Shown in pieces: positions 29,148 through 39,125 of a stretch of DNA of 64,000 nt (position 1 is its first letter; every line of letters begins with the position of its first letter). This DNA comes from DAIQRJ01 sp963708795. Lineage in GTDB: Bacteria; Actinomycetota; Actinomycetes; Propionibacteriales; DAIQRJ01. Position numbers and translations under genes: made by a program. Location of the stretch: positions 62,001-126,000 of the forward strand of contig CAVPUH010000005.1 of assembly GCA_963708795.1 (NCBI GenBank). The letters run 5' to 3'. A model generated the notes under the pieces. That model saw only the letters and a list, made by a program, of their open reading frames with translations. It was not told the origin of the DNA and did not search any database.

Positions 29148-29573
29148 ATGTCGCGTGCGGCGTCGGCAATGGTTCGACGCGAGCTGACACTGCTGCGCGG
29201 CCACCGCGACGCCGGTGCCGCCGTCGTCGACTTCGTGCTCATCCTCCTGCTTCTCATCCCGTTGTTCCTCGGCATCTTCCAAATCGGACTGGTTTTCCAC
29301 GTTCGCAACACCGTGACCGCGTGCGCCTCCGAGGGCGCGCGTTACGGTGCGAACTTCGACCGCACGGCCGCCGACGGCGCAGGCCGTGCCCGCGACTGCA
29401 TCCGGTCTTCGCTCTCCAGCCGGTGGGCCAGCGACGTCACGGCCGGGACCGAGCAATCCGGCGCCAACCAGGTGGTCGTGGTCCACGCCGACACCAGCGT
29501 TCCCGCCCTCGGGCTCTGGGGCACACTCGTGCGCGTGACGACCACCGGGCACGCGATCAAGGAGCGGGCATGA
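29148..29573 (+). CDS. tadE: TadE-like pseudopilin
   Basis: About 141 residues. ATG at 29148 (or 29169) is followed by a basic leader (MVRRELTLLRGHRDAGAAVVDF) and the hydrophobic helix VLILLLLIPLFLGIFQIGLVF, then VRNTVTACASEGARYGANFDRTA, the TadE signature region. The C-terminal domain is a small beta fold (NQVVVVHADTSVPAL). TadE is a prepilin-peptidase-processed minor pilin required for pilus assembly. Its stop overlaps the next start (ATGA). Confidence 0.82.
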   Translation: MSRAASAMVRRELTLLRGHRDAGAAVVDFVLILLLLIPLFLGIFQIGLVFHVRNTVTACASEGARYGANFDRTAADGAGRARDCIRSSLSSRWASDVTAGTEQSGANQVVVVHADTSVPALGLWGTLVRVTTTGHAIKERA

Positions 29574-30037
29574 GCATCCGCCGCCTGAAGCTGCGTCTGC
29601 GGCGGCGACTCGGAGCGCGAGACCGTGGCAGCGCCATCGTGGAGTTCATCACCATCGGGCTCGTCCTGCTGATACCGCTGATCTACGTCATGGTGACGAT
29701 GTTCGCCGTCCAGCGAGCCGCGTACGCGGTGTCGGCTGCCAGCCGCGCCGGTGGCCGTGCCTTCGTCCTGGCCGGCAGCAACGGCGAGAACCCGACCCAG
29801 GCCATGATCAGCGCGGTCGACATGGCACTCGACGACCAGGGCGTCGCCGACGAAGCCAGGCCGCCCACGTACTCGTGTTCGCCCGCGTGTCTCCAGCCGG
29901 GTTCCACCGTGACCGTGCGGGTGGTGGTGGACGTACCCCTTCCGCTCCCGGACTTCATGAGCAACTGGACGCAACGCACGATCACGGTCAACAGCTCACA
30001 CACGACGCCCTACGGCGACTACCGGGCGGGCCAGTGA
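29570..30037 (+). CDS. TadE-family minor pilin, second copy
   Basis: A 155-residue protein of the same plan as the preceding gene: basic leader (LKLRLRRRLGARDRGSAIVEF), hydrophobic helix ITIGLVLLIPLIYVMVTMF, then QRAAYAVSAASRAGGRAFVLAG, and a beta-rich end with SCSPACLQPGSTVTVRVVVDVPL. The Cys pair could form a disulfide outside the membrane. ATGA and GTGA overlaps with both neighbours show translational coupling. Confidence 0.82.
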   Translation: MSIRRLKLRLRRRLGARDRGSAIVEFITIGLVLLIPLIYVMVTMFAVQRAAYAVSAASRAGGRAFVLAGSNGENPTQAMISAVDMALDDQGVADEARPPTYSCSPACLQPGSTVTVRVVVDVPLPLPDFMSNWTQRTITVNSSHTTPYGDYRAGQ

Positions 30038-30477
30038 CCGCGCGGCGGGCCGGCCGATCGCTCCGCGAGCAAGGCTCGGTGATGCCGCTGATGATCGGCT
30101 TCTGCCTGGTTCTCGTCATGCTGATCCTCGTAGTCGTCGGTGCCTCGAAGGTCTTCCTCGTCCAGCGCCAACTGGCGTCCGCAGCTGACGCGGCCACGCT
30201 GGCCGGCGCCGACGGGTTCGACACGTCGCAGATCTACAACGGGGTCGACGCGAAGTCGGTCGCCCTGGACGCCGGACGCGCGTGTGCACTGGCCCGGGAG
30301 TCGTTCGCGCAGAACACCGATCAGCTACCCGCCGGGACGTCGGTGGACGACTGCGACACCGACGGCCGCCGGATCACGATCCACGTGACGACGAGCGCCG
30401 AGCTGCCGATCCTGAACGATTTCTTCCCGGCCTCGCTCACCGTCACCGCCGAGTCGAGCGCCGAAGGGCGTTCCTGA
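30034..30477 (+). CDS. TadG-like pilus assembly protein
   Basis: A 147-residue protein with leader REQGSVMPL, membrane helix MIGFCLVLVMLILVVVGASKVF, then LVQRQLASAADAATLAGADGFD, the typical TadG/TadE-like N-terminal module (PF13400 type). The rest is a small extracytoplasmic beta domain (RRITIHVTTSAELPILNDFFP) with two cysteines. GTG at 30034 overlaps the preceding stop. It ends the tad operon; no prepilin peptidase gene is present in the window. Confidence 0.8.
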   Translation: MTARRAGRSLREQGSVMPLMIGFCLVLVMLILVVVGASKVFLVQRQLASAADAATLAGADGFDTSQIYNGVDAKSVALDAGRACALARESFAQNTDQLPAGTSVDDCDTDGRRITIHVTTSAELPILNDFFPASLTVTAESSAEGRS

Positions 30478-30517
30478 CGCGACCGGCCGCCCGGCGAGGC
30501 TGCCGTAAGGTGGGCCG

Positions 30518-31630
<1,113 letters not shown>

Positions 31631-31790
31631 GCGCATCTGCCGAGGGTGTGCCGGTCAAGGCCGACCTGCGCGGGACCTGATGAATACCGGCTGGCGCGGG
31701 GCCGCGCCGTACACTCGCCTGCGGACCGACGCTTCCCCGCACGACCTTGCTGGACCCCGCCAGTTCCCCGAGACCGGTCCGAGGCAACCT

Positions 31791-32480
31791 GTGATCCGCT
31801 TCGAGAACGTCACGAAGACCTACGACGGCCAGAGTCGCGCCGCGCTGTCCGACCTCACGGTCGAGATCGACAAGGGCGAGTTCGTCTTCGTCGTCGGGAC
31901 CTCGGGATCGGGTAAGTCGACGCTGCTACGGCTGATCCTGCGGGAGCTGCGGCCGACCCGCGGGCACATCCTCGTGGCCGGCAAGGAACTGAACCGGCTC
32001 CCGTCCTGGAAGATCCCGGCGCTGCGACGGCAGATCGGCTGCGTGTTCCAGGACTTCCGGCTCCTGCCGAACAAGTCCGTGTACGACAACGTCGCGTTCG
32101 CCCTCCAGGTGATCGGCCGCAGCCGTTCCGACATCCGCTCGGTCGTCCCGGAGACGCTGGAGCTCGTGGGGCTTGACGGCAAGGAACAGCGGCTGCCCGA
32201 CGAGCTCTCGGGTGGTGAGCAACAACGCGTCGCGATCGCCCGGGCCTTCGTCAACCGGCCGATGATCCTCATCGCCGACGAGCCCACCGGCAACCTCGAC
32301 CCGGGTACCTCGGTCGGGATCATGAAGCTCCTCGACCGCATCAACCGCACCGGCACGACCGTGTTGATGGCGACGCACGACGCGACCATCGTCGACCAGA
32401 TGCGCAAGCGTGTGATCGAGCTGGACCGGGGTCAGCTGGTGCGCGACCAGGCCCGGGGCGTCTACGGATACCAACACTGA
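31791..32480 (+). CDS. ftsE: Cell division ATP-binding protein FtsE
   Basis: ABC ATPase of 229 residues that works with FtsX at the division site to activate peptidoglycan hydrolases. VIRFENVTKTYDGQSRAALS opens the protein; Walker A GTSGSGKSTLL, Q-loop GCVFQDFRLLPNKSVYDNVAF, signature LSGGEQQRVAIARAF, Walker B ILIADEPTGNLD and H-loop MATHDATIV are all intact. GTG at 31791, with GAGG upstream, gives the family length; the frame is open to 31680 without similarity. Confidence 0.96.
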   Translation: MIRFENVTKTYDGQSRAALSDLTVEIDKGEFVFVVGTSGSGKSTLLRLILRELRPTRGHILVAGKELNRLPSWKIPALRRQIGCVFQDFRLLPNKSVYDNVAFALQVIGRSRSDIRSVVPETLELVGLDGKEQRLPDELSGGEQQRVAIARAFVNRPMILIADEPTGNLDPGTSVGIMKLLDRINRTGTTVLMATHDATIVDQMRKRVIELDRGQLVRDQARGVYGYQH

Positions 32481-32581
32481 CCACTTCCGACCCGATCTCC
32501 GTGCGCCGGCTCTCGGGTGCGGCGATCACCGCGCTGGGCCCTGTTCCCGGTGACCTGCTGACCCTCGACATCTAGGACGCC

Positions 32582-33478
32582 ATGCGACTCCGGTACGTCT
32601 CCTCCGAACTCGGCGGTGGTCTGCGCCGCAACCTCACGATGACGGTCGCCGTGATCGTCACGGTCTGGGTCTCGCTGGTTCTCTTCGGGGTCGGGATGCT
32701 CATCCGGTCCGAGGTGAACCTGGCCAAGGGGTTCTGGTACGACAAGGTCCAGATCGCGGTGTTCTTGTGCAACGAGGGCGCCGAGACGACCCGCTGCGAC
32801 GGCGCGGTCACGGATGCCCAGCGGGCCACGATCGAGAAGACGCTGAGGTCGAACCCCGAGGTCGCCGACGTCTTCTACGAGGATCAGCAGACGGCGTACG
32901 CGCGGTTCAAGGAGATCTGCAAGGACTGCGCCACCGTCGATATCGTGCAGCCGCAGGACCTGCAGAGCTCGTATCGGGTCAAGCTCAAGGACCCTCGGCA
33001 GTACGAGAGCGTCTCGTCCGCGGTGTCCGGATTGCCAGGTGTGCTCTCGGTTCAAGACTCTCGACAGGTGCTCGAGCCTTTGTTCAACGGGTTGAACGGT
33101 CTCAAGTGGATCTCGATCGGCCTGTCGATCGGGCTGTTGCTGGCTGCGGTCCTCCAGATCGCCAATACGATCCGGTTGACGGTCTTCTCCAGGCGCCGGG
33201 AGATCGGCATCATGAGACTCGTCGGTGCGTCGAATCTCTACATTCAGCTCCCATTTGTGCTTGAAACAGTCATTGCGGCACTCGTGGGCGCAGCTTTAGC
33301 ATGTGGCACACTGGCGTTCGCTCCGTTCGTGACCGACTGGCTGCGGCGGGGCATCAAGGCCATTCCGTGGATCGGGTGGGACGAGGTGGTGGCAGTGATG
33401 CCGCTGCTGATCGTTCTCGGAGTGGTGCTGGCGATCGTCGCTTCGTCGTTCACCCTGCGGAAGTACCTCAAGGTGTGA
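32582..33478 (+). CDS. ftsX: Cell division protein FtsX
   Basis: A 298-residue permease-like membrane protein: cytoplasmic N-terminus MRLRYVSSELGGGLRRNLTM, first span VAVIVTVWVSLVLFGVGML, an extracellular domain with two cysteine pairs (CNEGAETTRCDG, EICKDCATV), then three spans beginning WISIGLSIGLLLAAVLQIAN with the FtsX motif RRREIGIMRLVGASNLYIQLPF. It transmits FtsE ATPase action to an extracellular hydrolase, probably the M23 peptidase encoded 68 nt downstream. About 100 non-coding bases separate it from ftsE. Confidence 0.95.
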   Translation: MRLRYVSSELGGGLRRNLTMTVAVIVTVWVSLVLFGVGMLIRSEVNLAKGFWYDKVQIAVFLCNEGAETTRCDGAVTDAQRATIEKTLRSNPEVADVFYEDQQTAYARFKEICKDCATVDIVQPQDLQSSYRVKLKDPRQYESVSSAVSGLPGVLSVQDSRQVLEPLFNGLNGLKWISIGLSIGLLLAAVLQIANTIRLTVFSRRREIGIMRLVGASNLYIQLPFVLETVIAALVGAALACGTLAFAPFVTDWLRRGIKAIPWIGWDEVVAVMPLLIVLGVVLAIVASSFTLRKYLKV

Positions 33479-33546
33479 TCGAGGGTTAGTCATCGTGACG
33501 CGCTCGGGCCGCTGCCCGGGCGTCGGCACCCGAGAGGGGCTCCAGC

Positions 33547-35016
33547 GTGATCCGACAGTCCGTTCGCGGCGTGCGCGCCCGGCAGACGGATGGATGGATC
33601 GCGCCCGGGCTGAGCGGGCTGTCTGGACTGTCTGGGCTGGCCGCCCTCGTGCGACTTGCCGTCGTCCTCGCTCTGGTATGCGGGCTGGCCACCTGGACGG
33701 TTGGCGCCTCGGCCACTCCACAGGACGACAAGCGCAAGGTCGCGTCGGAACTCCAGGACGCCCACTCGGACCTCGATGAATCCTCGGCCGCGCTGGTCGC
33801 GGCCACGAACGCGTTGTCCGCCGCCCAGACCCAGCTGGCCAGCGCGCAGGCCACGCTCGTCGAGGTACGCGGGCAGCTCGCGACGGCGAAGGCGAACGAC
33901 GTCGCCGCTGCGGCCGCCCTCAAGGCGGCGGAGGACGCGCAGAAAGCTGCCGATGCCGCCGTCGACAAGGCACAGCGTCAGGTGGACCAACAGCGGTCGG
34001 AGATCGGCCAGTTCGCCAACGCGACGTACCAGAACTCGAACATCGACGGGCTCTCGGTGGTCGTCGGTAGCCAGAGCACCGACGACCTGCTCTCGGCGAT
34101 GCAGATCATCTCGTCGGTGGCGGACACCCAGACGACGGCGCTGGCGAACTACACGGCGCTACGGGGCCAGTTGGCCGTCAAGCTCGCAGCGGCCCGCGCG
34201 GCCGCGGACACGGCTGCAGGCCTCCGGTCCCAGGCGGCCGAGAAGTTGTCGAGTACCCGCGCCCTCGAGCGCCGCACCAGCGCCGCCGAAGCCGCTGTCG
34301 CAGCACTGGTCGACGCACGCGCCACCGCGCAGGCCGCGGCGACCAAGGCTCGAGCGGCCGACCTGGGCCGGATCTCACAGCTCGAGGCCGAGCGTGCCCG
34401 CATCGAGAAGGTCCTCCAGAAGATCGCCGAGAAACGTGCCGCCGAGGCCCGCGCTCGCGCGGCAGCGGCCGCGAAGGCAGCTGCCGAGGCTCGACGCGAA
34501 GCCGAGGCGGCCGCCCGCGCCCGCTCCGCCGATGCGGCTGCAGCGGCCGCTCGGGCCGATCGTGCCGACGCCGCCGCCAAGTCGGCTGCCGCCTCGGCCA
34601 ACGGGACCGGCGGCGACTCGGGGGCGCTGTTCCGCCATCCGGCCAGCGGGCCGATCACCTCGCCGTTCGGCATGCGCTTGCACCCGATCCTCCACGTCTG
34701 GAAGCTGCACGACGGCACGGACTTCGGTGTCGCCTGCGGAACCCCGCTCTATGCGGCCAGGGCAGGCACAGTGGTCTCGACGTACTACAACGCCGGCTAC
34801 GGCAACCGCGTGATCATCGAGCATGGCTGGCTGGACGGCGCCGACATGGCGACCTCGTACAACCACATGACACGGTGGATCGTCCATCCTGGCCAGCACG
34901 TCTCGGGCGGCCAACTCATCGGCTACTCCGGAACCACCGGCTACTCCACCGGGTGCCACCTGCATTTCATGGTCTACCGCAACGGCGCCGCGGTGAACCC
35001 GATCAATTACCTCTGA
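33547..35016 (+). CDS. M23-family peptidase with coiled coil
   Basis: A 489-residue secreted protein. A hydrophobic segment (LAALVRLAVVLALVCGLATWTV) near residue 40 is a signal or anchor, preceded by a GLS-repeat. Residues about 60-350 are Ala-rich coiled coil (heptads of KAAEDAQKAADAAVDKAQ type). The C-terminus is a LytM/M23 domain: ITSPFGMRLHPILHVWKLHDGTDFG holds the first zinc ligands and GCHLHFMVYRNGAAVNPINYL the HxH. This EnvC/RipC-like layout directly after ftsEX indicates the FtsEX-activated hydrolase or activator. Confidence 0.9.
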   Translation: MIRQSVRGVRARQTDGWIAPGLSGLSGLSGLAALVRLAVVLALVCGLATWTVGASATPQDDKRKVASELQDAHSDLDESSAALVAATNALSAAQTQLASAQATLVEVRGQLATAKANDVAAAAALKAAEDAQKAADAAVDKAQRQVDQQRSEIGQFANATYQNSNIDGLSVVVGSQSTDDLLSAMQIISSVADTQTTALANYTALRGQLAVKLAAARAAADTAAGLRSQAAEKLSSTRALERRTSAAEAAVAALVDARATAQAAATKARAADLGRISQLEAERARIEKVLQKIAEKRAAEARARAAAAAKAAAEARREAEAAARARSADAAAAAARADRADAAAKSAAASANGTGGDSGALFRHPASGPITSPFGMRLHPILHVWKLHDGTDFGVACGTPLYAARAGTVVSTYYNAGYGNRVIIEHGWLDGADMATSYNHMTRWIVHPGQHVSGGQLIGYSGTTGYSTGCHLHFMVYRNGAAVNPINYL

Positions 35017-35028
35017 TCGACTCACGCC

Positions 35029-35070
35029 GCTGTCGACGCCAGCCTTCTGTCAGCGCCAGCCGTCGACAGC
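35029..35070. terminator. Candidate bidirectional terminator
   Basis: GCTGTCGAC (35029-35037) and GTCGACAGC (35062-35070) form a perfect 9-bp inverted repeat with a 24-nt loop, between the convergent M23 peptidase and MazF-like genes. The right arm lies in the last codons of the MazF-like gene. There is no T-run. Confidence 0.35.
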
Positions 35071-35589
35071 CCGGACCTGCGCCGCGACCTGATCGAAGCG
35101 CCGGCGATCGAGCGTGCCGCCCTCACGGCGGACGCGGGCCGGATCCAGCCGCAACACCCGATCGATCCGAACCTCGCTGGGACGGTGCTGCCGGTCCCAG
35201 TCGCCGGTCCCCACGTCGAGCCACACGCGCCCGTGTCGTGCTTCCGCAGCCGCGTCCCGGTCGTGGTCCTTGCTCGTGAGCATCAGGGCCAGCAACCACG
35301 GGTCGTCCCGGCCGATCACGAGCACCGGCCGGTCCTTGCCCTGGCGGTAGTCCTCCTCGAACACGACGCGCGTCCAGACGATCTCGCCGGGGTCCGCGTC
35401 GTTGTCGTCGATCGGGTCGTAGAGGACCGTCGACGTGCCGGTGAAGTCCCCCGGATACAGCGTCGTCGGCTGCTGGGCGGTCGGCACCCCGTGCGTGGTC
35501 GAGGATGGCCGCCGAGTGGTCGGGCGACGGGTGGGGACGAGGGTGTCGACGAACCGCCGCAGGCGGCCACGGAGTCCGAAGGTGCTCAC
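35050..35589 (-). CDS. PemK/MazF-like family protein
   Basis: A 179-residue protein whose C-terminal two thirds match a MazF-fold family common in actinobacteria: PGEIVWTRVVFEEDYRQGKDRPVLVIGRD, LALMLTSKDHD, VWLDVGTGDWDRQHRPSEVRIDRVLRLDP, RREGGTLDRRRFDQVAAQV. The 65-residue N-terminus is Arg/Thr/Pro-rich. MazF relatives are endoribonucleases, but no antitoxin gene lies next to it and family members of this type near smpB are usually solitary, so toxin activity is uncertain. Confidence 0.78.
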   Translation of the reverse strand: MSTFGLRGRLRRFVDTLVPTRRPTTRRPSSTTHGVPTAQQPTTLYPGDFTGTSTVLYDPIDDNDADPGEIVWTRVVFEEDYRQGKDRPVLVIGRDDPWLLALMLTSKDHDRDAAAEARHGRVWLDVGTGDWDRQHRPSEVRIDRVLRLDPARVRREGGTLDRRRFDQVAAQVRAVDGWR

Positions 35590-35655
35590 CGGACGGAGCC
35601 TAGGGCCCGCTCAACTCGTTCGCCCTCGGTCGTGCCGATCGGACACAATGGGCGC

Positions 35656-36129
35656 ATGGTCAAGGAACGTGGACGTCAACTGGTGGCGCAGAACCGGAAG
35701 GCTCGGCACGACTACCACATCGACGAGACGTTCGAGGCCGGCCTGGCACTGTCGGGCACGGAGGTGAAGTCGCTCAGGGCGGGACGCGCGTCGCTGGTCG
35801 ACGCGTTCGCCCAGATCGAGAACGGCGAGGCATACCTGATCGGCATGCACATCTCCGAGTACGCCCACGGCACCTGGACGAACCACCCCCCGCGACGCAA
35901 GCGCAAGCTCCTCCTGCACAAGGCCGAGATCGCCAAGCTCGACGTGAAGACCCGGAACTCGGGTGTCACCGTCGTCCCACTGTCGCTGTACTTCAAGGAC
36001 GGCTACTGCAAGGTCGAGATCGCACTGGCTCGGGGAAAGCGCGAGTACGACAAGCGGCAGGCACTCGCCGAACGGGAGAGCAGGCGGGAGGCCGACCGCG
36101 CGATGGCCCGGGGACGCCGCGGCGAGTGA
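35656..36129 (+). CDS. smpB: SsrA-binding protein SmpB
   Basis: A 157-residue OB-fold protein that binds tmRNA and places it in stalled ribosomes. Motifs: QNRKARHDYHIDETFEAGL, LSGTEVKSLRAGRASL, YAHGTWTNHPPRRKRKLLLHK, VPLSLYFKDGYCKVEIALARGK, then the basic tail ending RAMARGRRGE that mimics the mRNA path. ATG at 35656. Its partner ssrA lies about 3 kb downstream. Confidence 0.97.
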   Translation: MVKERGRQLVAQNRKARHDYHIDETFEAGLALSGTEVKSLRAGRASLVDAFAQIENGEAYLIGMHISEYAHGTWTNHPPRRKRKLLLHKAEIAKLDVKTRNSGVTVVPLSLYFKDGYCKVEIALARGKREYDKRQALAERESRREADRAMARGRRGE

Positions 36130-36990
36130 GCGCCGGCACGATCCTGTCGATCCAGTCCTCGGTGGCCTACGGCCATGTCGGCAACAGCGCCGCAGTGTTC
36201 CCGCTGCAACGGCTGGGATTCGAGGTCTGGCCGGTGAACACCGTCGAGTTCTCCAATCACACGGGGTACGGCTCGTGGCGCGGCCCGGTGCTCGCCGCGT
36301 CGGACGTGGCCGATGTGCTGGCCGGCGTGGCCGAGCGAGGCGTGTTCGGCACCTGCGATGCGGTCCTGTCGGGATATCAGGGCGGTGCCGACGTGGGCGG
36401 CGTCGTCCTCGGTGCGGTCGCCGCGGTCAAGGCGGCCAATCCAGCCGCGTGGTACTGCGCCGATCCGGTTCTGGGCGACCGGTGGTGCGGCTTCTACGTG
36501 GCCCCGGGGATCCCGGAGTTCATGCGTGACCATGTCGTGCCGGCTGCCGACATCACGACACCGAACCACTTCGAGCTGGAGTACCTCGCCGGCCGGCCGG
36601 TCACCGACCTCGGCCGGCGTGCTCGAGGCGCTGGCGGCGGTTCGGTCGATGGGCCCCCGCATCGTCCTGGCCACGTCCATCGAGCTCGCCGAGGACGACC
36701 CGGGCCGGATCAGCATGATCGGTGCGTCCGACCACGGCAGCTGGCTGGTGTCGACGCCGCGTCTCGAACTCGCCGCGGTCAGCGGTTCCGGCGACCTGAC
36801 GGCTGCGCTGTTCCTCGCGCACCTGCTGGACGTCGACGACGTCGCGACCGCACTCGGCCGCACGGCGTCCTCGGTGTTCGGCGTGCTGGAGGCGACGGCC
36901 CAGCTCGGCGGCACCGAGATGGCCCTCGTCGAGGCTCAGGACGAGATCGCCGATCCGATCGACAGGTTCGACGTCATCGCGTTGCATTGA
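36126..36990 (+). CDS. pdxY: Pyridoxal kinase PdxY (frameshifted)
   Basis: Phosphorylates pyridoxal, pyridoxine or pyridoxamine for PLP salvage. N-terminus TILSIQSSVAYGHVGNSAAVFPLQRLGFEVWPVNTVEFSNHTGY is diagnostic; CADPVLGDRWCGFYV and TTPNHFELEYLAG follow. One base too many near 36610 shifts the frame; the rest reads GVLEALAAVRSMGPRIVLATS, then VSGSGDLTAALFLAHLL, where the catalytic Asp lies in GSGD. Reconstructed length about 287 residues, the family norm. GTG start overlaps the smpB stop; its end overlaps the convergent acyl-CoA dehydrogenase gene by 17 bases. Confidence 0.88.
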
Positions 36991-37993
36991 GCGGCAGCCC
37001 GGCCGCGCCCAGCCGATCGAGCAATGCGTCGCGCATCGGCGGCCGGGAGCCGAACACGAGCAGGAACGTCGCCTCCCGTACCAGTCGTTGAGCATGCTGA
37101 TCCATCAGCACGGCGCGGCTGCCGGTGCGGACGGCGACGGCGGCGCTGGCACGAAGCGCCAGGTCGGTCGCTCTCGCCCGCGCCGGACCGATACCCCCTC
37201 TTTCGGCCGTCCGCAGGGCCGATCGTGCTCCGTCGAGTTCGTCGTCGAGGGCCGACGGGCCGAGCAGCCGACATGCGCGCGCGGCCAGCCCGATCGCGAG
37301 GAACCCGTTGAGAGTCTGGCCGTTCGCGTCGCCACCGGCCCAGTCGGCGAACGGCCTGGTGGTGAGCAGCCGGTCCGGCGCGACGAGGTGATCGGCGAAG
37401 TCGACCGTCACCGTCCCGCTCGCGCCGACCGCCACCAGATCGAGGGTCCGTATCTGCAGAGTCGGTGATGCCACGGCGTCGACGAGGAGGTGGTGGATCA
37501 GGTCGTGGTCGTCGCGCGCTGCGATCCCGATGACCGAGATCGAACCCCAGCCCGTCACCCACGGACAGCTGCCGTTCAGGACGAAGCCCTCGTCGGTGCG
37601 GGTCAGCCGCAGGCCCGGCTCGGACCGCAGTCCCGCCAGCCCGACGCCGGCGCGTTCAGCGCCCGAACACAGTGGCGCCAGCCAACGGTCCCGCAGTTCC
37701 CGTCCGCCGGCCGCGACCGCTCCGACGGTGCCGTGGTGCTGGATCCACACGAACGCCGTGGTCAGGCACCCACTCGCGAGGGTCTCGACGAGCGTCGGCA
37801 TCGTCGTGGTGTCATCCGCGGGCAGACCGCCGTCCTCGGCCGGTGCCGCTACGCCGTACAGGCCGGCGTCGGCCAGGGCGCGGAGGTGGGACGGCGGCAC
37901 CGTCGCCGACCGGTCGACGGCGAGGGCGTCGGGAAACAGCACATCGTCGGCCAGTGTCGTGGCAGCGACGAGGTATTCCTCCGGCGTGGCCAT
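36974..37993 (-). CDS. Acyl-CoA dehydrogenase-like flavoprotein
   Basis: A 339-residue protein of the acyl-CoA dehydrogenase superfamily: helical N-domain (LRALADAGLYGVAAPAEDGGLP), GCLTTAFVWIQHHGTVGA, FAD-binding middle domain (GFVLNGSCPWVTGWGSISVIGIAARD) and a helical C-domain. The usual catalytic glutamate region is not clear and the C-domain is short. Some members of this subgroup are monooxygenases or non-acyl-CoA enzymes. Substrate unknown. Confidence 0.75.
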   Translation of the reverse strand: MATPEEYLVAATTLADDVLFPDALAVDRSATVPPSHLRALADAGLYGVAAPAEDGGLPADDTTTMPTLVETLASGCLTTAFVWIQHHGTVGAVAAGGRELRDRWLAPLCSGAERAGVGLAGLRSEPGLRLTRTDEGFVLNGSCPWVTGWGSISVIGIAARDDHDLIHHLLVDAVASPTLQIRTLDLVAVGASGTVTVDFADHLVAPDRLLTTRPFADWAGGDANGQTLNGFLAIGLAARACRLLGPSALDDELDGARSALRTAERGGIGPARARATDLALRASAAVAVRTGSRAVLMDQHAQRLVREATFLLVFGSRPPMRDALLDRLGAAGLPLNATR

Positions 37994-38013
37994 GGCGCCA
38001 ACCTAGGTCGTGG

Positions 38014-38991
38014 TCAGGGCGACCCGACGGGGTGGTCGGCGACGAAGAAGTCGATGACGAGGTCAGGGGTCATGCCGACCGCCTCGTACAGGCGCGTCGC
38101 GCCGGTCGGGCTGTCGGAGTCGACGTGCAGCAGGACGCGAGCCCGCCCGGCATCGCGATAGCACGCGAACGCGTCGGCGAGCAGCGCTTTGGCCACACCT
38201 CTGCCTCGCGCCTCCCGTAGTACGCCGAGGCTGCCGATGTACCCGTCGTCGTTGTCGGCGTACCGCTCGGAGCAGATGCACGCCCCGACCGCCGTGCCCT
38301 CGATCTCGGCCAGCCGCCAGCGCGTGAGGTCCACCCCGGCCCGGTTCCGCTGATCGGCCCACCACTCGTCGAAGGTGCGGTCGTGGTGGTTGAAGTGGTC
38401 GCGGAACGCGGTCTCGAGGACGTGGTGGACGACGCGGCGGTCGTCCTCCGTCCTACCGGCGACGCGGATGGTGACGCCCGGTGGGGGAGGCGCGAACACC
38501 TCGTTCCGGTCGAGCGGGCGGACGAGCCGGAAGAACGTCCGCTCGACCTCGAACCCGAGTGCGGCGAGCTCGTCGGTGCGTTCGGTGTGCAACCGGTAGG
38601 CGCCGGTCTCGAGCCGGATGGAGGTCGCGCCAGTCGGCCGGACGCGCGCCTCGGCATCGGCGAGGAGGGCTTGCCAGAGCCAGTCCGAGACGTTGCGGTA
38701 GGCCGCGAGAGGGAGTGCCGGGTCGACGTACCAGTCGACGTCGATCGCTCCGCCGGCTGCGTCCGCCGACGACCCCCAGCCGACGGCCCGGTGGTCTGAG
38801 CCCGGATCGGTGACGAGCCAGTGGTGGGTCGCGGCCGGGCTGCGGGGGCTCTCGAGCTGCTCGCGGACCTCGTCGGTGCTCCAGTCGCTGAAGCCGAGGA
38901 CGGGCTCGTCGCACGCACGCGTGAGCCGCCAGATGCCGTCGATGTCGTCGATGGTGGGTCGGCGGACGGCGAAGTCGTCGGGAGGATGCAC
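38014..38991 (-). CDS. GNAT acetyltransferase with two GNAT domains
   Basis: About 325 residues with two GNAT-like halves. The first is FAVRRPTIDDIDGIWRLTRACDE to FEVERTFFRLVRPLD. The second is VTIRVAGRTEDDRRVVHHVLETAF to the C-terminus, with acetyl-CoA loop GSLGVLREARGRGVAKALL followed by RVLLHVDSDSPTGATRLYEAVG. Only the second half keeps the R/Q-x-x-G-x-A/G motif, the usual mycothiol-synthase-like layout. Start is uncertain: GTG at 38991 or TTG at 39027. Substrate unknown. Confidence 0.78.
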   Translation of the reverse strand: MHPPDDFAVRRPTIDDIDGIWRLTRACDEPVLGFSDWSTDEVREQLESPRSPAATHHWLVTDPGSDHRAVGWGSSADAAGGAIDVDWYVDPALPLAAYRNVSDWLWQALLADAEARVRPTGATSIRLETGAYRLHTERTDELAALGFEVERTFFRLVRPLDRNEVFAPPPPGVTIRVAGRTEDDRRVVHHVLETAFRDHFNHHDRTFDEWWADQRNRAGVDLTRWRLAEIEGTAVGACICSERYADNDDGYIGSLGVLREARGRGVAKALLADAFACYRDAGRARVLLHVDSDSPTGATRLYEAVGMTPDLVIDFFVADHPVGSP

Positions 38992-39102
38992 TGGACGAGG
39001 TTGCCAGCGGTGCCCGACCGCCGGCAACGGGTTTGCTCTTGCCCGGGCTGGGGCCTGGGATTCCGCTCGACCCGGTTGCCGGTTCCGCGTACGCTGTCCC
39101 TT

Positions 39103-39125
39103 CGGCCGGTGGTACGAACCGGCCG
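39103..39125. other. Strong inverted repeat upstream of tmRNA
   Basis: CGGCCGGT, seven bases, ACCGGCCG: a perfect 8-bp hairpin in the gap between the GNAT start and tmRNA. It could belong to either promoter region; its role is unknown. Confidence 0.4.
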
